Below are positions 53,280-63,250 of a stretch of DNA of 64,000 bases, one piece after another. The translations under genes were made by a program, and so were the position numbers. The notes below the pieces were generated by a model, which was not told the origin of the DNA, searched no databases, and worked only from the letters and a program-made list of their open reading frames with translations. The number at the start of each line of letters is the position of its first letter. The first letter of the stretch is position 1. The stretch lies in assembly GCF_019393635.1 (NCBI RefSeq), contig NC_057861.1, positions 174,266,077 to 174,330,076 of the forward strand, given 5' to 3'. The stretch is from Dromiciops gliroides (taxonomy: Eukaryota; Chordata; Mammalia; Microbiotheria; Microbiotheriidae).

Positions 53280-54395
53280 CCCCAGAGCAAAAACTCCTTT
53301 CATCTCATGTCATATCACTGAGAATTCTTTTTTCATTATTTCCTCTGCTCCTTTTCCACATGAAAAATGACTTTTCTCTTTGGCAAGGCAAAACTTTGCT
53401 CATAAACTCCTTATCCCTCCCCTCTGGTGGTCTTCCTATACTATCACTTCCATTCCCTCTTATTTTCAATTTCTCCCTATTTGTATCATTGATGCCTGAA
53501 AACACACCTATATCTCCTTTCCACCTAAAAATCCCTCCAACCATCCCAGATAGTTAACATTTCGTATCTCACCACACCTTCTCAGCCAAATTCCTTGAGA
53601 AAGCTATCTATATTATGTCTCTCAGCTTCTTCTCCTCTTACTCATTTCTGTACCTTCTGTAATCTATCTTCTGATCTTATAATTCAACTGAAACTACTCT
53701 CTCCAAAGTTTTTAATGATTTTATAATTGCCAAATCTAATGGTATTTCCTTATTCCCCATGGTTTTTGACCTCTGTTTAACCTCTGAAGCTGTCAATTAC
53801 CATCTATCTTCCTAGATATTCTCTTCGCTCTAGTTTTCATGATACTGCTCTTTCCTCATTCCATTCCTGAGGCAGCTAGGTAGTATAGTGGATAGAGCAT
53901 CGGGCCTAAATTTGAAATCCAGCCTCACATACTGAATAGCTATGTGACTCTGAATATGTCACTTAACTTCTATTAGCCTCAGTTTTCGCCACTATAAAAT
54001 GGAGATGATAGCAGCACTTGCCTCACAGAGTTTTTGTGAAGATCAAATGAGATAATATTTGTAAAGTACTTGGCACATAGTAGGAACTGTATTGATGCTT
54101 ATTTGATTCTCCTTTCTCTGCTTGTCTGATTGTCTTCCTCATTCTCTGTTACTGGATCTTTAGCCAAATAATGAGCATTAACCACGGGTGTCCCCCAAAG
54201 TTATGTCCTGAAACCTCTTTCTTATCTATGCCTTCTCACTTGGTGATTTTATCAAGGCCTATACACACCTTGCATATACATAGTTATTTGAATATTGCCT
54301 CTCCCATTATAATGTAAGCTTCTTGGGGGCAGGGATCATGTTTTGTAGCCTTTCGATATATTACCAATACTTGGCACAGTGCCGCTCTCATATAT
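53280..54395 (+). mobile_element. L2 LINE (RT to 3' end), split by a MIR-type SINE
   Basis: Left part 53280-53870: 'ttccttgagaaagctatcta', 'aactgaaactactctctcca', 'gatattctcttcgctctagt' and 'tgatactgctctttcctca' match sense L2 reverse transcriptase. Right part 54120-54395: 'cacgggtgtcccccaaagtt', 'tcacttggtgattttatcaa', then the 3' end 'aatgtaagcttcttgggggc', 'ttggcacagtgccgctctc'. Confidence 0.8.
53872..54118 (+). mobile_element. MIR-type CORE-SINE, full length, inside L2
   Basis: 'gaggcagctaggtagtatag', 'tggatagagcatcgggccta', 'agcctcagttttcgccacta', 'taaaatggagatgatagcag', 'tgtgaagatcaaatgagata' and 'ttggcacatagtaggaactg'. Confidence 0.8.
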
Positions 54396-54670
54396 TGTAA
54401 TTGTATAACACATGACCTTTGGTCATGATGGTCTTGGCCAGGAGTTTAAGCCATAGGGGATAAATCTAGGCAGGTGGGTTAACAGTTATCTGTACAGAGG
54501 TGATAACTTAAGGTATGGAAATGGAAGGGAACACTGAGATGGAGAATGTAGAGAGAGGAGACAAAAGTTAACTTTGGGGAAGTCACTTAAGAGGTGGGAA
54601 GAGGAAAGAGAAAGTAGAACCACAAAAGCAGTTGGCAAGGGAGTGTAATATAAGCCAAGGGGGAAGGGAA
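54396..54670. other. Unassigned, A/G-rich
   Basis: No gene. Purine-rich sequence ('gtagagagaggagacaaaag') resembling the middle of antisense L2, but not clearly assignable. Confidence 0.3.
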
Positions 54671-54674
54671 TATT

Positions 54675-54990
54675 TATTCATACTTCCACTTAATAAACAT
54701 TTATTAATCAATAGTATTTATTTAGTGTCTACTATTTTTCTTTCTTTTTCGGGCAATGAGGATTAAGTGACTTGCCCAGGGTCACACAGCTAGTAAGTGT
54801 CAAGTGTCTGAGGCTGGATTTGAACTCAAGTCCTCCTGAATCCAGGGCTGGTGCTTTATCCGCTGTGCCACCTAGCTGCCCCTGTCTACTATGCTTTAGG
54901 TAGAGTTTGAAGAGCTGGATATATAGAAACAAAAGTTAAACAATCATTGCCTTCAAGGAATGTAAAATGCCCAGTCTATAAATCTATATA
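54675..54990 (-). mobile_element. L2 LINE 3' end split by a SINE
   Basis: Left 54675-54735 ('cacttaataaacatttatta'), right 54883-54990 ('gagctggatatatagaaaca', 'catgccttcaagg'-like). Flanks the SINE at 54736-54882. Confidence 0.7.
54736..54882 (-). mobile_element. tRNA-derived marsupial SINE with perfect TSD
   Basis: T-rich tail, 'cgggcaatgaggattaagtg', 'gtgtcaagtgtctgaggctg', 'actcaagtcctcctgaatcc', ending 'tagctgcccc'. 'tgtctactat' flanks it at 54726-54735 and 54883-54892. Confidence 0.96.
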
Positions 54991-55325
54991 ATCAAAGATC
55001 ATTAACTGTGTAACCTTGGACAAGTCACTTCCTTTTTTTTGTTTTGTTTTGTTTTGTTTTTTTTGCAGGGCAATGAGGGTTAAGTGACTTTCCCAGGGTC
55101 ACACAGCTAGTTAAGTGTCAAGTGTCTGAGGCTGGATTTGAACTCAGGTCCTCCTGAATCCAAGGCCAGTGCTTTATCCACTGTGTCACCTAGCTGCCCC
55201 CTCCTTTTTTTTTTTTTAACTTTAATTTCCTGCTATTTAAAGTGAGAAGGTTTGACTAGATGCTAGATGGCCTCCTCTGTCTTTTCTAACACTGAAGCTA
55301 TGGTCCTGTGATCTGCCTTGCCCTT
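54990..55325 (+). mobile_element. MIR/THER-type CORE-SINE split by a SINE
   Basis: Left 54990-55030 ('taactgtgtaaccttggaca', 'agtcacttcc'). Right 55201-55325 ('aactttaatttcctgctatt', 'aaggtttgactagatgctag', 'cactgaagctatggtcctgt'). Confidence 0.75.
55031..55200 (-). mobile_element. tRNA-derived marsupial SINE
   Basis: (TTTTG)n/T tail, 'cagggcaatgagggttaagt', 'cacacagctagttaagtgtc', 'aactcaggtcctcctgaatc', ending 'tagctgcccc'. Inserted in a THER element near 'cacttcc'. Confidence 0.95.
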
Positions 55326-56065
55326 CCAACAGACATTGGGTGACCCTTTATCAGATGTGTTGTAGAGGCTATTCTCTTTAGGTGTGGGTTGAAACAAAAT
55401 GACTTCTGGATTCCCTTCCTGCTCTGAAACTCTGTGATGCTACGGGACACAAAATATCAAAGAACAGCTAGTTAACAGTGTCAAGTGACTCAAAAAGGTC
55501 AAGGAAGTGGATGGCTGAGAATAATCCATTGGCCTTAGCAATTAGGAAGTCATTGGCGACCTTGGAGAAAGCACTTTTAGTCTAACTATGGGGGAAGAAG
55601 TTTGTTTGTAAGGGGTTGAGGAATGAGTGGGTGGAAAGGAAATAGAGTTAGGGAGTAGAGACGATTTTTTTCTAGATGTTTGGCAGTCAATCTGAGGAAA
55701 GAGATAGAACTGTACTTTGAGTGTTGAAGGTAGGGTTTGTTGATCTGTTTTATTTTAATGTAAGCTTTATTGATGTCTTTTGTTTTTATACCATAGTCAC
55801 ATATTCCTGGATCCGCCCTCTTTCACTATTCTCCCAACACATACATATTAAATACTCTTTTGTAAGAAAGAAAAAGAATTAAGTAGAAGCCAACTACTAA
55901 AGCAAATGCATTTTGTTTCTTTTTATAGAACATTGGAAGACTCTTGTAATTCATAGTCTTAATTGTTATTGGAATATTGATCCCTCCAGAAATGTCCAGA
56001 GGGGTGAAGGTTAAGACCAATATAGGAAAATATGGAACTTCAAATTACCAAGAAAAATACTGGAA
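55326..56065. other. Unassigned, possibly LINE-derived in part
   Basis: 55735-55830 ('gtaagctttattgatgtctt', 'tcctggatccgccctcttt') resembles the antisense end of a retroelement but I cannot name it. No gene signal. Confidence 0.3.
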
Positions 56066-57900
56066 AATAGTTCACTCCCCATTGCTCAAATTGGATGAAT
56101 GAGCAACATGGCCCAGACCCTGGAAAGAGGGAAGCACTTCACTTTATACTAGATCAAGTGGCGTTTCTTCTAATCATGTTTTAAAGCACTCGTTTTTAGG
56201 CAAGGAATTGGGACAGAGTACATAAGCTTCTGCATTGCTAGGTCATATTTTCCAAAATGTAAAGTTGATGTCATTGTTTTCCCCTCCTCACATAGGTCTT
56301 GTCTCATTTATCTTTGTCAAAATCCTCTAGCTTTGTAATTAACTTGGTATTCCTTCTAAATGACCTCTTGGATTCTTGTGATGGGACAAAATAAAGGCTG
56401 TGGGGCTGAAGCCTTTGTCCTCCTAATCCTTTCTGGTACTTCCCTTTTCAATCCAGTTAATCAGGGATTTCTTAGCAATTCTGAAACTATTGGTAGCACT
56501 AGATGGACTTCAATGGTAGCCTTTAGACTTCTTTTAAAGAAGACAATTCAATGTAGGACCTCAAACCCCTAGGTGTCCACCATTCTTGCTCTCCTCCATA
56601 AGCCCTCCTTGGATTATACTTTCTTCTCTCTAGTGCAGAAAACACAGAGAAATATATGTGCAAAACACAGCCAGCCTTCAAAACATCTGGAATGCTTCCA
56701 TACAATATTTTCACAGAGCTGTTGGATTAGGACCAATGTACCCTGCCTTTACAGTCTTGATTCTGCTGCATGTCCCAAAGCTCTTCTATAAGAAGAAGGC
56801 TCCATTATGGCCTCCAAAGCCATAGTTTAAACCAAATCTCTTGAGTGGTAGATACTCAAGCATGGAAGCATCTTACTCATATTGCGTTCCATTAGTTCTA
56901 CATACCCTCTAGATGGGACCCCCAAGTTAATTCTTTTGAAGGGTAGCTTCTAATTGCAGCTGCGTGGTCCTTCAACACACACCTACCAAACCACCCCTTC
57001 CTTCCTTCTCCTCATCTCATGTAGGGTGTGTCCTCTTGGCAGCAGGATGGCAAATGTCTGTGATATGTCATCATCCTGGCCAGTAGCCCTGCAGTCCTCC
57101 TGGCTGACAGCTGCCTCTGGTTTCTCTTTCCAGTTTGTTCAGACTAGGATAATCTCTTAGGTGTTGAGCCAAAGCTCAGCAAAGGGCATGCTCTGAAAAT
57201 GCCTGCACCTTCAGAAAAAGCTCCAGTTTCAAATCATCCTTTCATCATCATTTTGGCTGCCCAGGTTTAAGTCTTAATGGTGTCCATCATGAAATACTGT
57301 AGACTCATGAGATCCAGTGATTGGGAGCTGTTCCTTTGGTGGATATTATTAGACCATTCCCAGAGGTGAAGGAGATGCCTATTGTCAGTTATCTCCACAG
57401 ACAGGCCAAGTGGGCTTTGCTCCAGTCAGATAGGCCAGGAACTTTGGCAGTGTGGGAAATGTGTTGGCTTCTCCTTAGTACCTGGGTATCTACTGAGAGC
57501 CCTATAGGTAGTTCTGGACAGAACTTTGGGGAACTTTGCAAAGGCTGTTGATAGTACCACAACTTGTGCTGCTAATGGCAACTTTTTAACCTAATTTAAT
57601 TCAATGGCTATTCTGAGATTCCCTCACCTATAGAAAATGAAAGCACTGTGACCATTGAAAAGAGATCAGTAGCCTACTTAGGGCCAATAAGGTCTTACTA
57701 CTCTGCCTTTGTCAGCTTCTGCCAGGCTCTTTTCCACACAAAGTTGATTATAATTGCATGGAGGAACATGGATTTGGCATATCTGGGGTGCACTATTACT
57801 GAAATCCCATGAAAAAAGAAGAATGAACCCAGATAAACCTCCACATAGATTTTACATATGTATATAGGACTGGATGTTCCCAGCACATTTCTCAAGTTAG
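56066..57900. other. Unassigned non-repetitive block, about 1.8 kb
   Basis: One of the longest stretches without a repeat I recognise. Frames of 60-76 codons lie on both strands (56360-56572, 56573-56791, 56954-57160, 57321-57551 plus; 56523-56714 minus), none with a recognised family, splice-flanked exon or signal peptide. Confidence 0.35.
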
Positions 57901-58057
57901 AGTTAATCATTCATTCATTCATCCACTCAGCAAATTTTTCTTAAGTGTATACTAAATGTACTTTTTAATTGTGTATACTATAGACAGGTCACTTTTTGTC
58001 ATATTAAGAGAGATACAACATATAATTTTACTCTAAATAAAAGCTCCTCAGCATTTT

Positions 58058-58059
<2 letters not shown>

Positions 58060-58102
<43 letters not shown>
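58060..58102. repeat. (GT)n microsatellite
   Basis: About 21 uninterrupted TG units. Confidence 0.97.
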
Positions 58103-58107
<5 letters not shown>

Positions 58108-58369
58108 ATATTTCCTATATACTCCTCATTTTATTGTAACTTTATTTTTTTTCTCCTTTAGGGGAAATTCCAGCTTCTGTTCATTTTTCCCATTTTAGAT
58201 AACTTGACATTTCTGACCCTGTGGGATATTGATTTTAATTCCTGTTCAGTCCCAGCAGAAATGTTCATTTATTGGCAGGAAGTATTTTATAAAAATTCTC
58301 CCTTTTCAACCATTAACACTGGTACCAAGTGTCAATGATAAAATCATAAAGTTGTAAGTAGATATATCC

Positions 58370-58423
58370 TTAATAGTCCCATAGACTCTCCTAGTTGAAA
58401 AAGAACCGAAAGGTCATCTAATC
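58370..58423 (-). mobile_element. THER-type fragment
   Basis: 'tagttgaaaaagaaccgaaa' and 'ggtcatctaatccag'. The hAT-like element that follows is inserted here. Confidence 0.5.
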
Positions 58424-58654
58424 CAGAGGCATCAAACACATAGCCCATGGTTGCATGAGGTTGCATGCCTCCTCATACTCTCAAGTGCAGCCTGAACTAG
58501 ATTAAAATGCAATTGGGAAATATTTAACAAAATAAATAAAAATACAATAAAACATAGATAACATTAATGTGATTTTCTAAGTCAACATGCAGTCCTCAGG
58601 GATCCTTGTGTATGGTTTAGTGGTCCCTGTTTCTATCTGAGCTTGACACAACTG
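58424..58654 (+). mobile_element. hAT-like non-autonomous DNA transposon
   Basis: Starts CAGAGGCATCAAACACATAG and ends GAGCTTGACACAACTG (imperfect inverted ends). Internal 'agattaaaatgcaattggga', an AAATAAATAAAA run, and 'gggatccttgtgtatggttt' are shared with 3453-3676 and partly with 1040-1130. Confidence 0.65.
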
Positions 58655-59052
58655 TTTTAATTCAATAAACTACCCAACTCAGGAATACATCTACAATGTC
58701 CAGTCTGTGCTCCAGGGGCAGGAAAACTCATTACTGCATGAGGTAGTCCATTCCTTTGTCCAGCAGCAATAATGGTAATTAAGTTATTTAGAAATGCTCT
58801 TCCCAATTGTTTTAACATGTAATTGGGGAAAAAATAAAATATATGTTAGGGAAAAAAAGAAATGCTCTTTTCCCTTCCCTTTGCTTTTACTTCTTACTAG
58901 ATAGAGTTCCATAGAAGTCTAAACACTCTGCACATGACAATACTTAGGGTGATTGAACTCTTAAGATGGTCCTTAATTATATACTGCTAATTCTGTGATT
59001 ATTTTCAACTTTTTGACCAAATTGATCATTGGAATTAAAAATGTTTAACTGT

Positions 59053-59201
59053 CTAGAGCACCGGCCCTGGAGTCAGGAGTACCTGAATTCAAATCCAGCC
59101 TCAGACACTTAACACTTACTAGCTGTGTGACCCTGGGCAAGTCACTTAACCCCAATTGCCTCACTAAAAAATAAAAATAAAATAAAATAAAAACAAAAAA
59201 C
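59053..59201 (+). mobile_element. 5'-truncated SINE with perfect 16-bp TSD
   Basis: Begins 'ctagagcaccggccctggag', lacking the first ~25 bp of the tRNA-like head with most of the A box. Continues 'gtgaccctgggcaagtcact', 'ccccaattgcctcactaaaa', then an (AAAAT)n/A tail. 'aaaaatgtttaactgt' flanks it at 59037-59052 and 59202-59217. Confidence 0.95.
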
Positions 59202-59224
59202 AAAAATGTTTAACTGTTGACATT

Positions 59225-59305
59225 TATTAAGGGGTAATGTGGCACTATGGAAAGAGTGATGGATTGGGAATCAGAGAATCTGGGTTTGAATCTTGTCAGT
59301 AGAAT
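59225..59305 (+). mobile_element. MIR-type fragment, 5' part
   Basis: 'gtaatgtggcactatggaaa', 'gagtgatggattgggaatca' and 'gagaatctgggtttgaatct'. Confidence 0.65.
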
Positions 59306-59564
59306 GAAGGATGAACAGGAGGGACATTGGATGGAGATAGGAAGATCTATAAAGAAGCTTCTTTTTCCACATTTCAATCAAGAAAATAAAAATGTACCCA
59401 AATTAGTGCCTTAGTTCTACACATACCCTGAAGAAGGTAACAGAACACAGTGACTGGGTGACTTTTCTCTCCTTAATACTTGATAAGTTTCCATTCAATT
59501 CATCCAAATTTTGAGTCTAATCTTTTCCTTTTCTAACCCATATGCCACAGAGCCACAAAAAAAA

Positions 59565-60035
59565 TATGATGTTTCTTAAAGGACTACATCATTCCTTTGA
59601 TCAAAATGATTCAGTGGCTCCCTATTTCAAGGCTAAAACAGAACCCACTCAGGACAGGATTTAAAGACTTGCCACTCTAGCTCCAACCTATCTTTCCTGA
59701 CTCATTTCACACTATTCCTCTTCATATACTCTACTTTGCATTCCAGCCACAATAGCTAACTTTAATTGTTTCCCATACACAACATCACATGTTGGGCCTC
59801 TGAACAAAAAACACAAGGTGTCCTCCATTGCTAGAATATTTTCCCTTCTCAAACCCCTCTATTCAAGGATCAGCTCAAATGATTTACCTTCTTCATGAGT
59901 CCTTTCATGATGCCATTAGTTGTCAGCAATGCACTGCTACCCAAAATTGGCATCTACTCATCTGTGAACATATTATTTTCTGACATGTTCAAACCTGAAA
60001 TCATTCACTTTCTCCTTCTATTATCTCCTTTCTTC
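59565..60035 (+). mobile_element. L2 LINE, RT C-terminal region
   Basis: 'tgattcagtggctccctatt' begins the QWLP block of L2 reverse transcriptase, followed by 'ctccaacctatctttcctga', 'ttccagccacaatagctaac', 'tgtttcccatacacaacatc' and 'caaggatcagctcaaatgat'. Frames broken. Confidence 0.8.
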
Positions 60036-60039
60036 TGAC

Positions 60040-60300
60040 TTCCTTATTTCTTCCAAGAGCATCATAGTTCTTCCAGGCAACCAGGTACACATTCTAGGAA
60101 TCATCCTTGACTCTTTACTCTCAATTGCCAACTCCCTATTCAGGGTCCTTTCCTGACCCTCACCCCCACCCCATATCTATTTAGTTGCTAGGTTTTGATG
60201 ATTTTCCTCCCTCAAAATTTCATGCTCCTGTTTCCTTTTCTATACTCTACCACCATGTTCTTATCACCACTTGCCTGGATTTCTGCAATAGCTTCCTAGT
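60040..60300 (+). mobile_element. L2 LINE, more upstream RT region
   Basis: 'aatcatccttgactctttac', 'ctcaattgccaactccct' and 'cacttgcctggatttctgca' correspond to L2 sequence that lies upstream of 59565-60035, so this is a second copy or a rearranged one. Confidence 0.65.
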
Positions 60301-60562
60301 CATCTGGGTGACATAGTAAATAGAGCATTGTGCCTGGAGTCAAGAAGTCCTGAGTTCAAATCCAGCCTCAGACACTTAGTAGCTGTGAAACCCTGGGCAA
60401 ATCACACAACCTCTGTTTGTCGCAGTTTCCTTAACTGTAAGATAGGGATAATAAGAATACCTCCCTCACAGGGGTGTTGTGAAGATCATTTAAGATAATG
60501 TTTGTAAAACATCTAGGATAGTGTGTGGGACATAGTAGGAGATATATAAATGTCTGTTTCTT
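60300..60562 (+). mobile_element. MIR-type CORE-SINE, full length
   Basis: 'tgacatagtaaatagagcat', 'gagttcaaatccagcctcag', 'gcagtttccttaactgtaag', 'cacaggggtgttgtgaagat' and 'gtgtgggacatagtaggaga'. Confidence 0.8.
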
Positions 60563-60639
60563 TCCCCTAGTCGTCTTCCTAATTCATCTCCTTGTCTCTA
60601 GCCTTTCTGCCTTTTGCTCTAGGGACAGTAATCAAATCA

Positions 60640-60795
60640 ACCATTGTGACCCTGAGCAAGTCACTTCACTCTGTCCACCTCAGTTTCCTCATCTGTCAAA
60701 TGAGTTGGAGAAGGAAATGACAAACTACTCCACTATCTCTGCCAAGAAAACCCCAAATGGGGTTAAAAAAAATTGGATGTGACTGAAATGATAGA
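60640..60795 (+). mobile_element. MAR1-type CORE-SINE, 3' part
   Basis: 'tgtgaccctgagcaagtcac', 'cctcagtttcctcatctgtc', 'aaactactccactatctctg', 'aaccccaaatggggtta' and 'ggatgtgactgaaatgatag'. Confidence 0.82.
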
Positions 60796-60829
60796 ATGGC
60801 AACTAAAATGGCAATCAACTACCCTATAG

Positions 60830-61015
60830 TGCCTTTCACCAGACCTGACTCTAAAGGCTAAAAACTCTTTTCTGTGACCACCACATCTCTATATTTGTTC
60901 TCTCCAACCATGAAATGTAAGCTCCTTGAAATCAGGAATTGACTCACTCTTGAATTTGTATTCTTAGTACCTACCGCAAAGTCTGGTACATAGTTTAATA
61001 AATAATTTTCCTTTG
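60830..61015 (+). mobile_element. L2 LINE 3' end
   Basis: 'accatgaaatgtaagctcct', 'tgaaatcaggaattgactca', 'ctggtacatagtttaataaa'. Confidence 0.7.
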
Positions 61016-61016
61016 T

Positions 61017-61100
61017 TAATCAAGCAATTAATTAATCACCTAATTAATCAATTGGTCAATTAACAAATTAATTGATTAATTGATTCATTTATTCATTCAT
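61017..61100. repeat. ATTA-rich palindromic tract then (ATTC)n
   Basis: Repeated ATTA/TAAT words. 'aattaatcaatt' and 'aattgattaatt' are perfect inverted arms about 16 bp apart. It ends in 'attcattcatt'. Confidence 0.85.
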
Positions 61101-61184
61101 TCTGTCAGCCAAGGAGTCAGTATTTTTCTTCTCCAATCCTACTTACTACTTTGTTATCTCCATTTGATGAACTACGATTACTTA

Positions 61185-61410
61185 TTTTAGTTGAATCATA
61201 GATCTATAAATGGAAAGAAAAAGAGAGGTCATCTAGTCTAGGCTCCCCCCCCCCCATCCCCTGCCCTGCCTCATTTTTACAGATGAGGAAAATAAAGCCC
61301 AAAGACTTTGAGGGATTTGCTCAAAGTAGTAAGTAGAAGAGCCAGGATCTGAACTCAGGTCCCAAGACTCTAAGAATAGTGCTCTAATTTGAGCTGTCTT
61401 TCCAGTGCTA
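61185..61410 (-). mobile_element. MIR/THER-type CORE-SINE with poly(C)
   Basis: 'catagatctataaatggaaa', 'gaggtcatctagtctaggct', poly(C) at 61246-61257, 'ttacagatgaggaaaataaa', 'gatctgaactcaggtccc'. Confidence 0.75.
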
Positions 61411-61434
61411 TGGTGCCCCAATAGGTCTTTCACA

Positions 61435-62165
61435 AAGCTGTCAAAGTGATATGTCTACAATATAGTTCTGACCATTACACTTTCTTGATCAAGAAGCTTC
61501 ATTGATTTCCCATTGCTGTTATTATAAAATACAACCTTATGTTGGACATTTAAACTCCTTTACCATCTGGTTTCAAGCTATCTGTCTAGTCTGATTCCAC
61601 ACTGTTGTTCACTCATGTCTGAGTCTTCATCACCCCGTGGACTATATATCATGCTAATACTGTCCATGGAATTTTCTTGGCAAAGACATGGAGTGGTTTA
61701 CCATTTCCTTCTTATTCTAGCCATAGCCTCCATACCCTAGTGATCCTGAACCCCAACCTATCATAATTCAAATCCTATTTCTCCTCTCCACTGCCAGCTT
61801 CCCCATTCCCATTTTCTTCAATCCAAACTACCATATTCCACACTAAAGCTACCCACACCTTCCACTGTTCTCTCTGGAACACTTTCTCCATGGGTAACAA
61901 ACTTGATACTCCTTCAAACACTTTTCCCTCCTATTTCCCTAACTTATCATTTTCCATAAGCCTCCACTCTACCTCAGCCACACAAATATGGTCATATCCT
62001 TGATGTTGCCATCACCCACAAATGCTTAATTGTTGGATCTTTGTCCAGGTCATGCCCACCAATGGTGGGTATTCCACAAGACTGTGTCATGGGTCCTCTT
62101 CTTTTCTCCTCCTATACTATTTCTCTTAAATTTCTAGACTTGAGTACTGAAAATGTTGACATGTA
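61435..62165 (+). mobile_element. L2 LINE relic split by MAR1
   Basis: Left 61435-61600 ('ttctgaccattacactttct', 'aagaagcttcattgatttcc', 'atttaaactcctttaccatc'). After the MAR1, 62030-62160 gives 'atcttt.tccaggtcatgcc', 'ctgtgtcatgggtcctcttc' and 'tttctcctcctatactattt', an L2 block that lies upstream in the element, so more than one copy is involved. 61720-62030 is C/T-rich and less certain. Confidence 0.65.
61600..61722 (-). mobile_element. MAR1-type CORE-SINE tail
   Basis: 'tgttgttcactcatgtctga', 'gtcttcatcaccccgtggac', 'gaattttcttggcaaagaca' and 'tggagtggtttaccatttcc' are the RTE-like tail in reverse. Confidence 0.8.
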
Positions 62166-62410
62166 AGAGTCTAGTCACATAGTGAGCAGGGTTTATGTTT
62201 GTCCTGCCAAGCCTGACACTAGAGTTCCTGGGTCGCCAGCTCCTGTACTTTTGTTTGCTTCCTGTTTCCTTTTCTGATCTTAGATCAGGGATTAACAATC
62301 TAAAGAATGTAAATTTGGAATCTTGGGATTGCTCATGGGTTAATATTCTTGAGTTTCAATGGTAGACACCTGTCTCTCAGAGTAAAATTTCCATAACAGT
62401 ATTCTTAGAG
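62166..62410. other. Unassigned sequence
   Basis: No gene or named repeat. Confidence 0.3.
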
Positions 62411-62431
62411 AACCAGGAACAAGTGAATCTT

Positions 62432-62590
62432 TTTTGTTTGTTTTTTGTTTTGTTTTTTGGGGCAATGAGGGTTAAGTGACTTGCCCAGGGTCACACAGCT
62501 AGTAAGTATCAAGTGTCTGAGGCCGTATTTGAACTTAGTCCCTCCTGAATCCAGGGCTGGTGCTTTAACCACTGTGCCACCTAGCTTCCC
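62432..62590 (-). mobile_element. tRNA-derived marsupial SINE with perfect 19-bp TSD
   Basis: (TTTTG)n tail, 'ggcaatgagggttaagtgac', 'cacacagctagtaagtatca', 'ccctcctgaatccagggctg', ending 'tagcttccc'. 'ccaggaacaagtgaatctt' occurs at 62413-62431 and 62591-62609. Frames on both strands here are SINE translations. Confidence 0.97.
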
Positions 62591-62764
62591 CCAGGAACAA
62601 GTGAATCTTGAAGCCAGGAATCTAAGCCATGATGGGCCAGGAAACCTTGCCAATACTTTATGGCATTGCTGAGTTGTTCAGATCAGAGGTGAATGGAAAA
62701 TATTTGTTCAGGAGTCCCACAAAGGTGACTCTAAGAGGAGTCTAAGAGGAGTGGAATTAGTATA

Positions 62765-63250
62765 TTGTCAAGTAGCTGATACAGTGTGTAGGGCCCTGGG
62801 CCTGCAGGTAGGAAGACCTAAGTTCAGACTTAGACTCATATACTTACTGACCATGTAACACTGGGAAAATCATATACCTATAAATCAAATACCTATAAAA
62901 CAGGGACATTAATACACCCTAGTGCAATAGTTAGGATAAAATCAGATAGTAAGTGTAAAACTCTTAGCACAGTGCCTGGCACATTTGTTGTTCAGTCATT
63001 TTAGTTGTGTCTCATTGTTCATGATGCCATTTGGGGTTTTCTTGGCAGAGATACTGGGGGGGGGTAGATTTCCCAGTTTATTTACAGCTCATTTTATAGA
63101 TGAAAAAACTGAAGCAAACAGGGTTAAGTGATTTGTCCAGGGTCACACAGTGTCTGAGGTCAGTTTTTAACTCAGGTCTTCCTCACTCCAGGCCCTACAC
63201 TTAATCCACTGAGTCATAGGCATACAGTATGAGCTTAATAAATTCTTGTT
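62765..63250 (+). mobile_element. MIR-type CORE-SINE split by MAR1
   Basis: Left 62765-62985 ('gaagacctaagttcagactt', 'ttactgaccatgtaacactg', 'cttagcacagtgcctggcac'). Right 63222-63250 ('cagtatgagcttaataaatt'). The MAR1 at 62985-63218 interrupts the 3' end. Confidence 0.75.
62985..63218 (-). mobile_element. MAR1-type CORE-SINE, near full length
   Basis: 'tttgttgttcagtcatttta', 'gatgccatttggggttttct', 'tggcagagatactgg', 'ttttatagatgaaaaaactg', 'atttgtccagggtcacacag' and 'cactccaggccctacactta'. A G run at 63056-63063 sits in the tail region. Confidence 0.85.
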
